Assembly (NCBI GenBank): GCA_902536005.1
Contig: CACAVT010000004.1
Coordinates: 1-45,849 of the forward strand
Length of the DNA stretch: 45,849 nt
Direction of reading: 5' to 3'
Origin: an uncultured Pelagibacteraceae bacterium
GTDB taxonomy: Bacteria; Pseudomonadota; Alphaproteobacteria; Pelagibacterales; Pelagibacteraceae
Below are positions 1 to 10,756 of the stretch, piece after piece; the first letter of the stretch is position 1, and every line of letters starts with the position of its first letter. A program made the position numbers and the translations under genes. The notes under the pieces are model-generated. The model did not search any database. It worked only from the letters and a program-made list of their open reading frames with translations, and was not told the DNA's origin.

Positions 1-48
1 AAATAAATGTTGCTTTTATTGACTTTTTTAAACTTTTTAAAATGTGAA

Positions 49-1161
49 TTATCTAAATAAACCTAGGTCTTTTAGATCATTGAATGTAGTGAAAAACATC
101 AATGATAGTAACAAAAACAATCCGATTCGAAAAAAACCTTCTTGAGTTTTTTGAGACAAAGGTCGTCCTAAAACTTTTTCAAATGCATAAAACATTAAAT
201 GTCCTCCATCTAACATTGGTATAGGAAATAAGTTTATAAGCCCCAAACTTATTGAAATATAAGCCATCATACTAATAAATGCTAACACTCCAAAGGTTGC
301 AACTTGTCCAGATATTTTTGCAATTCTAATTGGACCTCCTAATTGAGATGTATCCGCTTTACCTAAAATCATTCCTCCGATGTATTTTAATGAGGAAACG
401 CTTACAAAATAAACTTCATAACCTGCATGATATAAAGCCTGAGCAGGTCCTAATTTAACATGGTTAACTTTATTATTATAAGCCCCAAGCTTAATACCAA
501 CCATTCTTTTATTAATTTTATTTCCCAATCCATCATCACCTTCAACAATATTGGGTTTTACTTTTAGAATTAATTCATCATAAGAGCGCTTAACTTTAAA
601 GTCTATAAAATCACCAGTAGACATTGTGATAAACTTAGAAACTTCCATAATGCTTTTAACTTCATTACCGTCTATTTCTAAAATTATATCCTCAGCTTTT
701 AGCCCTCCTACCATTGCAGGACTATCTTTTTGAACTTCATTAATCACTGCAGGAGTAAAATCTTTTCCTATAAACGTATATATTGAAAAAAATATTACTA
801 AAGCTAGTAAGAAATTAGCTAAAGGACCACCAAATACAATTAAAACTCTTTGATACAAGGGTTTTAAAATAAATAATTTTTCCCTTTCCTCCTCGTTATA
901 TTTTTCTAAAATTTCTTGATGATCAGCTTGTGAATAAACATTTCTATCTCCAAAAAATTTTACATATCCACCTAAAGGAATTGCACATATTTTCCATCTT
1001 GTGCCTGATTTATCATTCCAACCAAATAACTCTTTACCAAAACCAATTGAAAAATCTGTAACACCTACTCCATATTTTCTTGCAAAATAGTAGTGTCCAT
1101 ATTCATGTATAAAAACGACTACTAAGATAAGTATTAAAAATGGAATGATATAACTAAACAT
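49..1161 (-). CDS. rseP: RIP metalloprotease RseP (site-2 protease) with PDZ domain
   Basis: HEYGH zinc motif near N-terminus, PDZ-like GGLKAEDIILEIDGNEV, C-terminal NLFPIPMLDGGH motif. Confidence 0.95.
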   Translation of the reverse strand: MFSYIIPFLILILVVVFIHEYGHYYFARKYGVGVTDFSIGFGKELFGWNDKSGTRWKICAIPLGGYVKFFGDRNVYSQADHQEILEKYNEEEREKLFILKPLYQRVLIVFGGPLANFLLALVIFFSIYTFIGKDFTPAVINEVQKDSPAMVGGLKAEDIILEIDGNEVKSIMEVSKFITMSTGDFIDFKVKRSYDELILKVKPNIVEGDDGLGNKINKRMVGIKLGAYNNKVNHVKLGPAQALYHAGYEVYFVSVSSLKYIGGMILGKADTSQLGGPIRIAKISGQVATFGVLAFISMMAYISISLGLINLFPIPMLDGGHLMFYAFEKVLGRPLSQKTQEGFFRIGLFLLLSLMFFTTFNDLKDLGLFR

Positions 1162-1272
1162 TCATTAAATATATTATTATTTACAATTAACTCAATAAGC
1201 TAAAATGCCTTATAATTGCTAGAATTTATATTTTAGTTTAAATTTTGATCATTAATACTGTATAATATAAAT

Positions 1273-1758
1273 ATGCCATCATTCGATGTAATTAGTAAAA
1301 TAAATTATCAAGAATTTGATAATGCTTTAGCTAATTGTTTAAGAGAAATCAGTAACCGTTATGATTTTAAAGGACTTCATATTTCAATTGAACGAAAAGA
1401 TAAAACGGTAACTACCAATGCACCTGATGAATTAAAATTAAAGCAAGTAAATGAATTATTACAAACCCATTTAGTTAGAAGAAAAGTAGATCCAAGGGTT
1501 TTAGAAGTTAAAAGTTCTGAAGGAGCGTCAGGAGGATCTATTAGACAAGTCAGTGAATTAAAAGAGGGTATTAGCCAAGAAAATGCTAAAAAAGTTATTG
1601 CTGATATCAAAAAACTAAAACTTAAAATTCAAATTAAAATCCAAGGCGATGAATTAAGAGTAGATGGCAAAAAAAAAGATGATCTTCAAGAAGCTATCGC
1701 TGCAATCAAAGCAATTGATATTGGGCTTCCAATTGATTTTGTTAATTTTAGAGACTAA
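1273..1758 (+). CDS. yajQ: YajQ family nucleotide-binding protein
   Basis: MPSFDVISKINYQEFDNA... full-length YajQ/UPF0234 signature, 161 aa. Confidence 0.95.
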   Translation: MPSFDVISKINYQEFDNALANCLREISNRYDFKGLHISIERKDKTVTTNAPDELKLKQVNELLQTHLVRRKVDPRVLEVKSSEGASGGSIRQVSELKEGISQENAKKVIADIKKLKLKIQIKIQGDELRVDGKKKDDLQEAIAAIKAIDIGLPIDFVNFRD

Positions 1759-2379
1759 TCAAACTTTTTGAATTAAGGACGCGCTATTATTTGTAGGTTT
1801 ATTAACATCTTTTGATACTTCATGAAAAATTAAATTTGGAATTTTACGTTCTTTTAAAAACGCTGAACCTTGTAATTCTAAATTTAAATAACGATTAATA
1901 TCAGCTTGATTTAAAATAACTGGTTGTCTGTGATGAATTTCATTTATATTTTCTTTTGCTTCCTCTGTAATTAAACAAAACTGATCATTTTCAAAGATAC
2001 CGGCAAAAAAAATAGGATTTGTGTCTTCACGAGTAAAATAATTTGGAGTTTTTTCTTTCTCTTCCCTTTTCCATTCATAAAAACCATCAGCAACGGCAAC
2101 ACATCGATTGTTTTTTATTAGTTTTTTAAATGAAACCTTTTCATCAATGGTCTCTAACCTTGCATTAATCAAAGCTTTAAAATCTTTATCTTTAGCCCAT
2201 CCTGGAACTAAACCCCATTGTAGATTTTCTAAAGTATTTCCATTTTTGTATTTTTTTATTACAGGCAGTTTTTGATATGGATGAGCATTATAGTTTTCAG
2301 TATCCTCAACCTGAATTGCAGATTTAACTAATTTATTTGTTTTTGTTACAGGGTTTTTTACTACGTATCTTCCGCACAT
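1759..2379 (-). CDS. yedK: SOS response-associated peptidase (SRAP/YedK/HMCES family)
   Basis: N-terminal MCGRY catalytic Cys2 motif, INARLET and ADGFYEWK motifs. Confidence 0.93.
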   Translation of the reverse strand: MCGRYVVKNPVTKTNKLVKSAIQVEDTENYNAHPYQKLPVIKKYKNGNTLENLQWGLVPGWAKDKDFKALINARLETIDEKVSFKKLIKNNRCVAVADGFYEWKREEKEKTPNYFTREDTNPIFFAGIFENDQFCLITEEAKENINEIHHRQPVILNQADINRYLNLELQGSAFLKERKIPNLIFHEVSKDVNKPTNNSASLIQKV

Positions 2380-2927
2380 TATATTGTTTGCTGTTTCATT
2401 AATTCTTCTATTTGCTTAATCATTATTTTAGGTGATCTCATTGCAGGATAAATTTCTTGTGCTTGCTCATAACTTCTTATTGCCTTTTCATAATTCTTAA
2501 GTTGAATATTTACTAAACCCTGCCCTGCTAAAGCACCAAAGTGTCTTTGTTCTAAGGCTAATACTTGATCTATATCATCTTGAGATTTTTGAAATTCTCC
2601 TAGAATATAAAGTACAGTTGCTCTTTTATTCCACGCCTCAGCCCAATTTTGATCAAGATTAATAACTTCAGTAAAAATATCTTTTGCTTTAATATAGTTT
2701 TGATCTCTCACAAATTGAGAGCCCTCTTCTAATCTCGCTGTAAGTTTATCATCTGTTGGATGTGTACTCCATAAAGCCCAAATTTCTTGTTCAATTATAA
2801 AAGCTACTTTCGATTTATTTGCTTTTAACTCATTAAACAATTGGTTAAGTCTAGTGTCTCTTTCATTTGCTAAAGAGCTAATCTCTGAAAATAAATAAAC
2901 CAAAATTACTAAGAATAACTTCTTCAT
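2379..2927 (-). CDS. Exported TPR-repeat protein
   Basis: Signal peptide plus TPR-like repeats (AEAWNKRATVLYILGEFQKSQDDIDQVLAL). Confidence 0.8.
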   Translation of the reverse strand: MKKLFLVILVYLFSEISSLANERDTRLNQLFNELKANKSKVAFIIEQEIWALWSTHPTDDKLTARLEEGSQFVRDQNYIKAKDIFTEVINLDQNWAEAWNKRATVLYILGEFQKSQDDIDQVLALEQRHFGALAGQGLVNIQLKNYEKAIRSYEQAQEIYPAMRSPKIMIKQIEELMKQQTI

Positions 2928-2967
2928 ATTTTAATATTATCAAATATTAGAATTAGAGTCTTTGGTC

Positions 2968-3423
2968 TTAAGTGTCTTTGTTATTATTTTTACAACTATA
3001 AAAAGAAATATCTTTTTCTTTTTCCTCTTGTTTTATATTGGTTGTAATTTCGTGAATAAGTTCGCCTGTTTTTCTAGTATAGACTGCAGACTCAGAATAA
3101 TTCCTCTCTTTATCGAATGCTTGAATTAAAAATATATCCTTATTTGAAATTTTAACCTCTAAATCAATATTATTAAAAAATTCTGATAAATTTTTAACAT
3201 TTAGAACATCTGGTGTTTTAGACTCGATTATTAACTTATTAATATCTTTTCTTTTAATTTGATCTTTTGTGAAAGATTCAAAGTTATGTTCTGGATTTTT
3301 TAAAATTACTTTTTCAAATTTACAATTTAAGTTCAAATCAGAATTTAGTGTAATATTTGTATTTTGAGCTTGAGCAAAACTAAAACAACATAATAAGCTA
3401 AATATTGATAGAAAGATTTTCAT
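2968..3423 (-). CDS. Hypothetical secreted protein
   Basis: 151 aa ORF with N-terminal signal peptide MKIFLSIFSLLCCFSFAQA. Confidence 0.65.
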   Translation of the reverse strand: MKIFLSIFSLLCCFSFAQAQNTNITLNSDLNLNCKFEKVILKNPEHNFESFTKDQIKRKDINKLIIESKTPDVLNVKNLSEFFNNIDLEVKISNKDIFLIQAFDKERNYSESAVYTRKTGELIHEITTNIKQEEKEKDISFYSCKNNNKDT

Positions 3424-4035
3424 TTAATTAATTATATTAATAATAGTTTTTTTAATTGTTTCACTTACTTTAATTGTTCCATCTTTGTTGGGGTGTATAC
3501 CGTCTTGTTGATTCAAACTTGGATTAAGTGCCACACCTTCAAGAAGAAATGGGATTAATGCTAAATTATACTTTTTTGATAATTTTGGATAAATAGCATC
3601 AAACTCTTTTTTATATTTTTCCCCATGAGTATCTGGCGCTACCATTCCAGCTAAAATAATTTTAATTTGTTTATTCTGAGCAACTTTTATTATTTGTTCT
3701 AAATTTCTTTCTGTTTCCTCTGGTTGAATTCCTCTAAGCATATCATTAGCTCCTAATCCTAAAATAATTAAATCAATACCTGGCTCTGATAAACTCCAAT
3801 CTGCTCTATTCAATCCACCTGATGATGTGCTTCCAGAGACACTTCCATTAATGACTTTAATATTTAAACCAGCTTGTTTAAGATTGTTTTCTAAAACTAT
3901 TGATAAATGATGTTCTTTAGGTAATCCATATCCAGCCATCAAACTATCACCAAACAAAACTACCTTTTCTATTGCACTTGCGTTTATGTGCACTAGAAAG
4001 ATTATTAAAATTTTTATAAATATAGTTTTACTCAT
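3424..4035 (-). CDS. tesA: GDSL/SGNH arylesterase / multifunctional acyl-CoA thioesterase I (TesA-like); start trimmed to MSKTIFIKI
   Basis: GDSLMAGYGL, GANDMLRGI and DGIHPN SGNH blocks; divergent from ybbA-ybbP as in E. coli. Confidence 0.88.
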   Translation of the reverse strand: MSKTIFIKILIIFLVHINASAIEKVVLFGDSLMAGYGLPKEHHLSIVLENNLKQAGLNIKVINGSVSGSTSSGGLNRADWSLSEPGIDLIILGLGANDMLRGIQPEETERNLEQIIKVAQNKQIKIILAGMVAPDTHGEKYKKEFDAIYPKLSKKYNLALIPFLLEGVALNPSLNQQDGIHPNKDGTIKVSETIKKTIINIIN

Positions 4036-4699
4036 GAGTACTCTTCTTAAATTAAAAAAAATAAATCTCAAATACCAAACTGGCAAAGATAGTATCAGTG
4101 TTTTAAAGAATATTGATTTAAATATTAAGAAAAAAGAAACTGTTTCAGTAGTTGGAGAAAGTGGTTCAGGGAAAACAAGTTTAATAATGTTAATTGGAGG
4201 CTTAGAAAAACCTACTTCTGGTAAAATAATTTTTAATGATCAAGAAATAACAGGCCTTAGTGAAGATGAAGTGTCGGAGATAAGAAAGAAAAATATTGGA
4301 ATAATATTTCAGTCGTTTTATTTAATTCCTAATTACACAGCAGTTGAAAATGTTGCTTTAACACTTGAACTTAATAATTTTAAAAATCCAGAAAAAGAAG
4401 CTAAAATTTTATTAGAACGTTTTGGTTTGAAACATCGTTTTAATAATTTACCAAGTCAATTATCAGGTGGTGAACAGCAACGGGTTGCTATAGCTAGAGC
4501 AATTGCGATGAAACCAGAATTAATCTTAGCAGATGAACCAACAGGAAACTTAGATACTGAAAATTCTATCATGATTGCAAATATTTTATTTAAGTATGTC
4601 AAAGAAGAAAGTTCGTCTTTAATCATGGTAACCCATGATCCTAAACTTGCCGACAAAGCTAAAAGAAAAATAAAAATTAAAGATGGAAAAATTAAATAA
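4034..4699 (+). CDS. ybbA: LolD/YbbA-type ABC transporter ATP-binding protein; start trimmed to MSTLLKLKK
   Basis: Walker A GESGSGKT, signature LSGGEQQR, Walker [13 protein letters not shown]; neighbour of tesA and a YbbP-like permease. Confidence 0.88.
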   Translation: MSTLLKLKKINLKYQTGKDSISVLKNIDLNIKKKETVSVVGESGSGKTSLIMLIGGLEKPTSGKIIFNDQEITGLSEDEVSEIRKKNIGIIFQSFYLIPNYTAVENVALTLELNNFKNPEKEAKILLERFGLKHRFNNLPSQLSGGEQQRVAIARAIAMKPELILADEPTGNLDTENSIMIANILFKYVKEESSSLIMVTHDPKLADKAKRKIKIKDGKIK

Positions 4700-7217
4700 T
4701 CCCTCAGAATTTAGTTTGATTTTTAAATTTGCTTTAAAAGATTTAAGTAGAAATTATCATAAAATTTCTAGTATCATTCTTACGCTATTTATAAGTCTTT
4801 TTATCTTAAGTGCTATTTTCACAATTGAAGATAGTCTTAAAAAAGAACTTAATGATAATGCCAAAGCACTTTTGGGTGGAGATTTAGAGATTGATTACAA
4901 TCGTAATCAAGGAAATTTAGATCTAGTTAACAAAGTAAAAGAATTTGCAACTGTTTCTCAAATGATTGAGTTCAGCACTATGCTTTCAACTACTGGCAGA
5001 GAAAAAAATAAATCATTATTTACTAGAATTAAAACTGTGGATGAAAAATATCCTTTATATGGAAATGTTGTTTATGAACCAATGGGTGCTTATGAAAGAA
5101 TGCAAAAAGAACCTAATACTATCCTGATCAATGAAAGTTTATCAAAAACCCTAAAAATTAAAATTAACGAAATAGTAAAAGTTCAAGATCAAAATTTTAC
5201 AGTAATTGGAATTATTAAATCAGTACCAGATGTAAGTGGATTTGTTGCATTTGGCGATTGGGCTTTAGCAGGAAAACAAACTTTAGAAATTTTAAAACTA
5301 AACGGTATTGGAAGCTTTTTAAACTATGAATATAAAGTAAAGTTTAATGACAATGATAAGCCTGAAGAAATTGAGAAACGAATTAAAGAAATATTTAAAG
5401 AAGATAAAAAAGTTAAACTTAGATACCCTGAAAATTCTGCAAGTGGTATAAAGAGAATTATTAATAATTTTTCTCAATTTTTGTCACTTGTTTCTATCAG
5501 TGCAATGTTGATAGCGGGTATTGGAATAGCAAATACTTTGCTTTCTTTTATTAATCAAAACAATATGTCGATAGCTGTACGAAAAGCAGTTGGCTTTTAT
5601 TCAGGTAATATTAAAACACTATATTATCTGCAGTTATTTATACTTTTATTTATTATCACTGTTGTTGCTTATGGGTCGAGTTTTTTAATTGTACCAATAG
5701 CAGATAAATATTTATCTGATGGATTAGGATTGAATGTTTATCCAGTGTTTTCTTTACTAAATTTTTTAAAAATATTTTTAGTGGGATTATTGGTTCTAAT
5801 AATTTTTTCTATCCCAACAATCAGTTCTATAGACCAAGTAAAAGCATCTAATTTATTTAGAAACGTATTTCAAAACCTTCAATTTTATTATTCTAAGAGA
5901 TCAGTTGTTCTTAGCTTTGTTTTGTTATCTATCTTAATTTTGTTATTCACTATTGGCTCTGAACAGCCTTCTTATAGCTTAGGCTACTTTGCTGCTTTTT
6001 TTGTGTGCTTAATTGTATTTTTCTTACTTTCAAAATTAATCATTTTTTTTCTAAAAAAATTCAAATCTAGTTCAATAATTTCTTTAAAAGTTTCAATCAA
6101 AAATATTACCCAAACAAAAAGTATTACTCCTATTACAGTTATGTCTCTTGGCTTAGGGGTTACTTTGTTGTTAACATTAGCTTTAGTTGGTACAAATTTT
6201 CAAAGAGAAATTGCGAAATCTATTCCTGACATTGCACCTGATTATTTCTTTGTCGGCATTCAAAAAGGTGAAAGAGAGAAATTTGAACAAGGTATTTTAA
6301 ATATGGATCCAAATGCATCTATTGAAATTGTGCCAATGGTATCCTCTGGAATTGTAAAAATTAATGGTGTAGATCCTAACACTTATATTAAACCAGATAA
6401 TGATAGTTATTGGGTAATTGGTAGCGAACGAAGATCTTCATGGGTGGAAAATATACCTGAAGATAATCCAATTATAGAAGGTAAATGGTGGGATTTATCA
6501 AACCCTGATCAACTTCAAATATCTCTAGATTCAAAAGTTGCTAAAGATTTTAACATTCAGTTAGGTGATATTTTTACTTTAAATGTTTATGGACGTGAAA
6601 TTGAAGGAGAGGTCATTAATTTTAGAGCGGTAGATTATCGAGATTTAAGCATCAATTTTGCAATGTTATTTAATCCTCAATTTGCAAAAAATATTCCGCA
6701 TGAATATTTAGCCACTGCAAAATTTAATTCAAATAAATTTGATGAAACTGAAATGCTTGAAATCATGCCAAGTTTATCAATGATAAAAATTGCAGATTAT
6801 TTATCTAAAGTTACAGCTGTTTTAAATAAGGTATTTATTGCAGTTACTTTAATTTCAGCAGTTACTATTGTTATTGGTTTAATTGTAATTTCAAGTGCAA
6901 TTATGGTTCAAGGGAAAGTAAAAGAATATCAAAATTTAGTCTTTAAAATTTTGGGTTTTTCAAAAAAACAAATTGTTTTTTCATCACTAATTGAATTCAT
7001 AATTATTTTTAAATCTGTAATTTTAATTGCAATATTCTTTGCAGTGATTGGTTCAAAATTTATTATGGAAAATATTTTTGAGCTAGTTTGGATGTTTGAC
7101 TTTAAAGTTTTAATTTATTTAGGATTTTCAATTGGCTTTGTTACTTTAATTTTAATATTGCTAACAAACTTAAAATATCTAAATCCTAAAGTTTATCCTT
7201 TAATAAGAAATCAATAA
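4683..7217 (+). CDS. ybbP: FtsX-like ABC permease, YbbP-like
   Basis: 844 aa with multiple TM segments in FtsX arrangement; 17-nt overlap with ybbA. Confidence 0.85.
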   Translation: MEKLNNPSEFSLIFKFALKDLSRNYHKISSIILTLFISLFILSAIFTIEDSLKKELNDNAKALLGGDLEIDYNRNQGNLDLVNKVKEFATVSQMIEFSTMLSTTGREKNKSLFTRIKTVDEKYPLYGNVVYEPMGAYERMQKEPNTILINESLSKTLKIKINEIVKVQDQNFTVIGIIKSVPDVSGFVAFGDWALAGKQTLEILKLNGIGSFLNYEYKVKFNDNDKPEEIEKRIKEIFKEDKKVKLRYPENSASGIKRIINNFSQFLSLVSISAMLIAGIGIANTLLSFINQNNMSIAVRKAVGFYSGNIKTLYYLQLFILLFIITVVAYGSSFLIVPIADKYLSDGLGLNVYPVFSLLNFLKIFLVGLLVLIIFSIPTISSIDQVKASNLFRNVFQNLQFYYSKRSVVLSFVLLSILILLFTIGSEQPSYSLGYFAAFFVCLIVFFLLSKLIIFFLKKFKSSSIISLKVSIKNITQTKSITPITVMSLGLGVTLLLTLALVGTNFQREIAKSIPDIAPDYFFVGIQKGEREKFEQGILNMDPNASIEIVPMVSSGIVKINGVDPNTYIKPDNDSYWVIGSERRSSWVENIPEDNPIIEGKWWDLSNPDQLQISLDSKVAKDFNIQLGDIFTLNVYGREIEGEVINFRAVDYRDLSINFAMLFNPQFAKNIPHEYLATAKFNSNKFDETEMLEIMPSLSMIKIADYLSKVTAVLNKVFIAVTLISAVTIVIGLIVISSAIMVQGKVKEYQNLVFKILGFSKKQIVFSSLIEFIIIFKSVILIAIFFAVIGSKFIMENIFELVWMFDFKVLIYLGFSIGFVTLILILLTNLKYLNPKVYPLIRNQ

Positions 7218-7634
7218 TTAGAATTTAGTAATTTTACTATCCAAAGAAATTAAATTTAATTCTACTTTCAATTTTGGAAATCTTTTTTTTATTTGTTTTT
7301 TAATTTTTGAGAACGACTCTCTATGAATTTTTTTTTCATTCGCTGGGCTAAATTCCTTTTTTCCATTTGCAATTTTGGCAGCACCACAATCTGTATGATT
7401 AATGACAATTAATTTTTCTATTTTATGCAATTCAATAGAGGTTGCTAAATTGTCATAAAATGTTTTATGCCATTTTTTGAATTTATTATGTGTAATCCCA
7501 ACCGCTGCGCCTGCAATTGTAAAAGCACTGTATTTTCCTGTTAATTTTTTTTTCTTTAAATGATTGTGAACTAAATGTTGAAATCTTGGATCAATACAAG
7601 ACAACACCATTGCTTTAAATTTTGATTTCTTCAA
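7218..7634 (-). CDS. Small beta-carbonic-anhydrase-like protein
   Basis: CIDPR (CxDxR) and HTDCGA (HxxC) beta-CA zinc/dyad motifs in 138 aa. Confidence 0.7.
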   Translation of the reverse strand: MKKSKFKAMVLSCIDPRFQHLVHNHLKKKKLTGKYSAFTIAGAAVGITHNKFKKWHKTFYDNLATSIELHKIEKLIVINHTDCGAAKIANGKKEFSPANEKKIHRESFSKIKKQIKKRFPKLKVELNLISLDSKITKF

Positions 7635-8197
7635 TTTAATTCGACTTTAAACATAGCCTCATTTCTTCTATTCATTGGAAGAGTAAACGGGCTATCATAG
7701 GTTGCTCTAATTGGTGGGCTTATAATTGATATATTATTTTTTTGTAACTCTTTTTCTAAAATTACTTTATGCTTAAGAAAATTTCCATCTGATGCTCGTC
7801 CAGAATATCTCAGCACTGCGTAGTATCCTCCTTCGATATTAACTACTTTAACATCTTCCCTGCTTGGATTGGGTGCATTTTCTGAATTAAATTTAGAGGG
7901 CAAGTAAAATTGCATGCTCATATTTCCATTTTTTTCAACTTGAGTAACTGGAGTAGTCATTTTAATTTTCTCTTGGGTATCGTTTCTACCTGAAATATAA
8001 TTAAATAACTTTCTAAAATTACTGTCTATTCCAGATGTCATAGTTTCAACCGCTAGACGATCAGAATATTTTCTAATCTCATAAACTTCATTTTTAGCGA
8101 CAATTTCATAATTTGCTTCTTCGTAAGCCATAACTGCAGAATAAGGTAAAATAAATAAAGTACAAAATACTATAAAATAAAGTTTAACAATTTTCAT
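7631..8197 (-). CDS. SOUL-family heme-binding protein, exported
   Basis: YEIRKYSDRLAVETM... IKMTTPVTQ ... MQFYLPSKF SOUL signature plus signal peptide. Confidence 0.88.
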   Translation of the reverse strand: MKIVKLYFIVFCTLFILPYSAVMAYEEANYEIVAKNEVYEIRKYSDRLAVETMTSGIDSNFRKLFNYISGRNDTQEKIKMTTPVTQVEKNGNMSMQFYLPSKFNSENAPNPSREDVKVVNIEGGYYAVLRYSGRASDGNFLKHKVILEKELQKNNISIISPPIRATYDSPFTLPMNRRNEAMFKVELN

Positions 8198-8199
8198 TT

Positions 8200-8754
8200 T
8201 TACATAACTTTATATTCAAAATTTTGTGTAGTTTCATTAATTTGAATTAATTTAGCACCATTTCTCTTATGAAAATTTGTTGCCATTTCTGTTAGAGGTG
8301 AAAGGGTTACTAATCTATTTAAATGATTAGATTTTTTAATTTTTTTGAATACTTCTTTTACTATTAATTTTCCTCCACCCTTTTTTTTAGACCATACAGT
8401 GTAAGCAATTGCTATTTGACCACCCGCTTGATCTCTCATAGCAGTTTGTAGAAATGCGTCAGTACTAAGTTTTTCTAACTCTTCAACACTTTTTGGAATT
8501 TCATTTGTATAAGCAAAACACATTACGGCATGAATTTCTCGTTGATATTCAACACCAAAAATTTTTCTTCCATACCCTGTTCTAAACTTATTATCCAATT
8601 CTGGTCTTACAGGATCCTCTTCTGGATTACATTCTTTAAGCTCAACAAGTTTTGCACCTTTAACCCACCCAAAAAAATTATCAATATTTTTACTTAAAAC
8701 CTGTCTATTTTTTCTTAATCTAGCTTTAATTCTTGGATTAAATTTTTTTTTCAT
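8200..8754 (-). CDS. Hypothetical protein, possible GNAT-like fold
   Basis: 184 aa ORF; C-terminal LVTLSPLTEMATNFHKRNGAKLI resembles acetyltransferase-like segments. Confidence 0.45.
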   Translation of the reverse strand: MKKKFNPRIKARLRKNRQVLSKNIDNFFGWVKGAKLVELKECNPEEDPVRPELDNKFRTGYGRKIFGVEYQREIHAVMCFAYTNEIPKSVEELEKLSTDAFLQTAMRDQAGGQIAIAYTVWSKKKGGGKLIVKEVFKKIKKSNHLNRLVTLSPLTEMATNFHKRNGAKLIQINETTQNFEYKVM

Positions 8755-8808
8755 ATTAATAATAATTATTATCTAACATCTATTTTAAATTTTTAATGTG
8801 CTATTAAA

Positions 8809-9555
8809 TCATACCAGATAATCATACAAAAGTTTTGCACTAGTAACAAAAATTAAAGCGTATAAAATATTATAAAATAATTTCTCCTCTATAATTTTAA
8901 GTAATTGATATCCAATTAATATTCCAAGTAATGCAACTGGAAACAATATTGCTGACTGTTTAAAAGACTCAAAATTTGTCATAGATAAACCAATATACAA
9001 CGGAAGTTTAATTAAATTTACAAAAGTAAAAAAAAATATTCTTGTACCTACATAAATTTCTTTTTTCATTCTAAGTGGAAGTAAGTATAAACTGGTTGGT
9101 GTCCCTCCCGCATGTACACAAAAACTTGTAAATCCTGCTACAACCGAGCAAGCACCACCTTTAAAAAAGTTTTTTTCTGATTTTTTTTCTTTGTTTTTTT
9201 TAAAAAAAAAGTAATGACCAGCAAATAAGAAGCCCATAACTCCAATAATAAATTTTAGCAATTCCTCTGAAAAATATGAAAAAGTTAAAGATCCAATAAT
9301 TATACCGATACCTGCAAATGGAACCATTAATTTTAAAGTTCCTAAGTCAAATTCTTTTCTATATTTATAAACAGCAATAAAATCTGAAAATATTAAAATT
9401 GGTAAAATAATTCCTAAAGCTTGATTTAGCGGCATCACTATTGTCATTAACGGAACAGAAATTAAAGTCATGGATCCACCTAGGCCTGATTTTGCAATTC
9501 CGTATAAAATTATGGCTGGAACAACTGTAAAAAAAAATAATAAATTTATTTCCAT
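8809..9555 (-). CDS. TauE/SafE family sulfite/organosulfonate exporter-like permease
   Basis: KSGLGGSMTLISVPLM... VAGFTSFCVHAGGTPTSLYLLP TauE/SafE motifs. Confidence 0.88.
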   Translation of the reverse strand: MEINLLFFFTVVPAIILYGIAKSGLGGSMTLISVPLMTIVMPLNQALGIILPILIFSDFIAVYKYRKEFDLGTLKLMVPFAGIGIIIGSLTFSYFSEELLKFIIGVMGFLFAGHYFFFKKNKEKKSEKNFFKGGACSVVAGFTSFCVHAGGTPTSLYLLPLRMKKEIYVGTRIFFFTFVNLIKLPLYIGLSMTNFESFKQSAILFPVALLGILIGYQLLKIIEEKLFYNILYALIFVTSAKLLYDYLV

Positions 9556-9815
9556 TTATTTAATGAGTTTAATAATTTCGATCCTAAAGGGCTAATTGGT
9601 TCCTGAAGTATTATTTCTTTTCCAGTTTTTTGTTTTACTAATCGTAATAATTTAGTTGCTATCCCTTGTTTTCTAAAAATTGGATTAACAAAAATATACT
9701 CTACCTCACCTTTCTCATTAAATCTAACAAAGCCTATTGTTGTATTTTCATTTTTAAAAGAAAAAACTCCATCTGTTTTCTTTATTTCAAAATTTGAAAC
9801 ATCAAGAATATTCAT
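9546..9815 (-). CDS. GNAT-family N-acetyltransferase (small)
   Basis: YIFVNPIFRKQGIATKLLRLVKQ acetyl-CoA binding motif. Confidence 0.75.
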   Translation of the reverse strand: MNILDVSNFEIKKTDGVFSFKNENTTIGFVRFNEKGEVEYIFVNPIFRKQGIATKLLRLVKQKTGKEIILQEPISPLGSKLLNSLNKWK

Positions 9816-9820
9816 AAATC

Positions 9821-9985
9821 CTAGTAATTCAGGAGCAATAGGATTACTGCAATTGCAGCAATTATGGAGCTAACGACAATATAATTGAGTTTAATATTGA
9901 ATTTTTTTTCTACAAATTCAGTAATTTTCTCCCAGAACAAAACAATCAAAAAAATAATAATAGCTGGAAGAATATATTTAATCAT
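9821..9985 (-). CDS. Small membrane protein (54 aa) absent from the supplied ORF track
   Basis: Read by hand: MIKYILPAIIIFLIVLFWEKITEFVEKKFNIKLNYIVVSSIIAAIAVILLLLNY*, two hydrophobic segments; starts 3 nt after the upstream permease stop. Confidence 0.6.
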   Translation of the reverse strand: MIKYILPAIIIFLIVLFWEKITEFVEKKFNIKLNYIVVSSIIAAIAVILLLLNY

Positions 9986-9988
9986 TAT

Positions 9989-10756
9989 TTATGCTTTTAT
10001 ATTATAACCTTTTTTAAGAAGACTTGTTACAATCACTATACAAATAATCAAAAAGCTTAACATTAAACCAACACTTATCCATATATTAAAATCTGATACT
10101 CCATAAAATGAAAATCTTAATCCATTGATCAAATATACTACTGGATTAAAATATGTAACTATTTGCCAAAACTCTGGAAGCATGTCTAAAGAGTATAAGC
10201 TTCCACCTAAAAAAACCATCGGAGTTATAACAAGTGTAGGAATGATTGACATTTGTTCGAAATTAGAACTCATCAATCCAATTAAAAAACCAAATAATGC
10301 AAAAGTAAATGAAACTAATATCAAAAGAAAAATCATTAATATTGGAAATTTTACTTCAACTTCAACAAAAAAAGTTGAAGTGATAAATATCATACAACCT
10401 ACAATTAATGTTTTGGTTGCTCCTGCACCAACAAATGCAAGAACTATTTCTAGAGTTGAAATCGGTGCAGCTAAAATTTCATAAATTGTTCCATTAAATT
10501 TAGGAAAAAAAATACCAAAAGACGTGTTACTTATTGATTGGGTTAATAATGTAAGCATCAACAAACCAGGTACGATGTATGATCCATAACTAATGCCATC
10601 AATGTTTTCAACATATCCTCCAATTACTGAGCCAAAAACTATAAAATATAAAGAGGTAGATAAAACAGGCGATAATAAGGATTGCATCAATGTTCTTCTA
10701 AATCTATCCATCTCATGAAGATAAATTGCTTTAAATGCATAATAATTAAATTTCAT
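9989..10756 (-). CDS. ABC-2 type transporter permease
   Basis: Six-TM ABC-2 membrane protein, [17 protein letters not shown] motif. Confidence 0.88.
   Translation of the reverse strand: MKFNYYAFKAIYLHEMDRFRRTLMQSLLSPVLSTSLYFIVFGSVIGGYVENIDGISYGSYIVPGLLMLTLLTQSISNTSFGIFFPKFNGTIYEILAAPISTLEIVLAFVGAGATKTLIVGCMIFITSTFFVEVEVKFPILMIFLLILVSFTFALFGFLIGLMSSNFEQMSIIPTLVITPMVFLGGSLYSLDMLPEFWQIVTYFNPVVYLINGLRFSFYGVSDFNIWISVGLMLSFLIICIVIVTSLLKKGYNIKA

Noticed and set aside
1377-1610. 77-aa antisense ORF inside yajQ
   Set aside because: Shadow ORF in an AT-rich coding gene; no recognisable domain or upstream signals.
10125-10484. 119-aa plus-strand ORF opposite the ABC-2 permease
   Set aside because: Lies entirely within a confidently identified gene; low-complexity shadow ORF.
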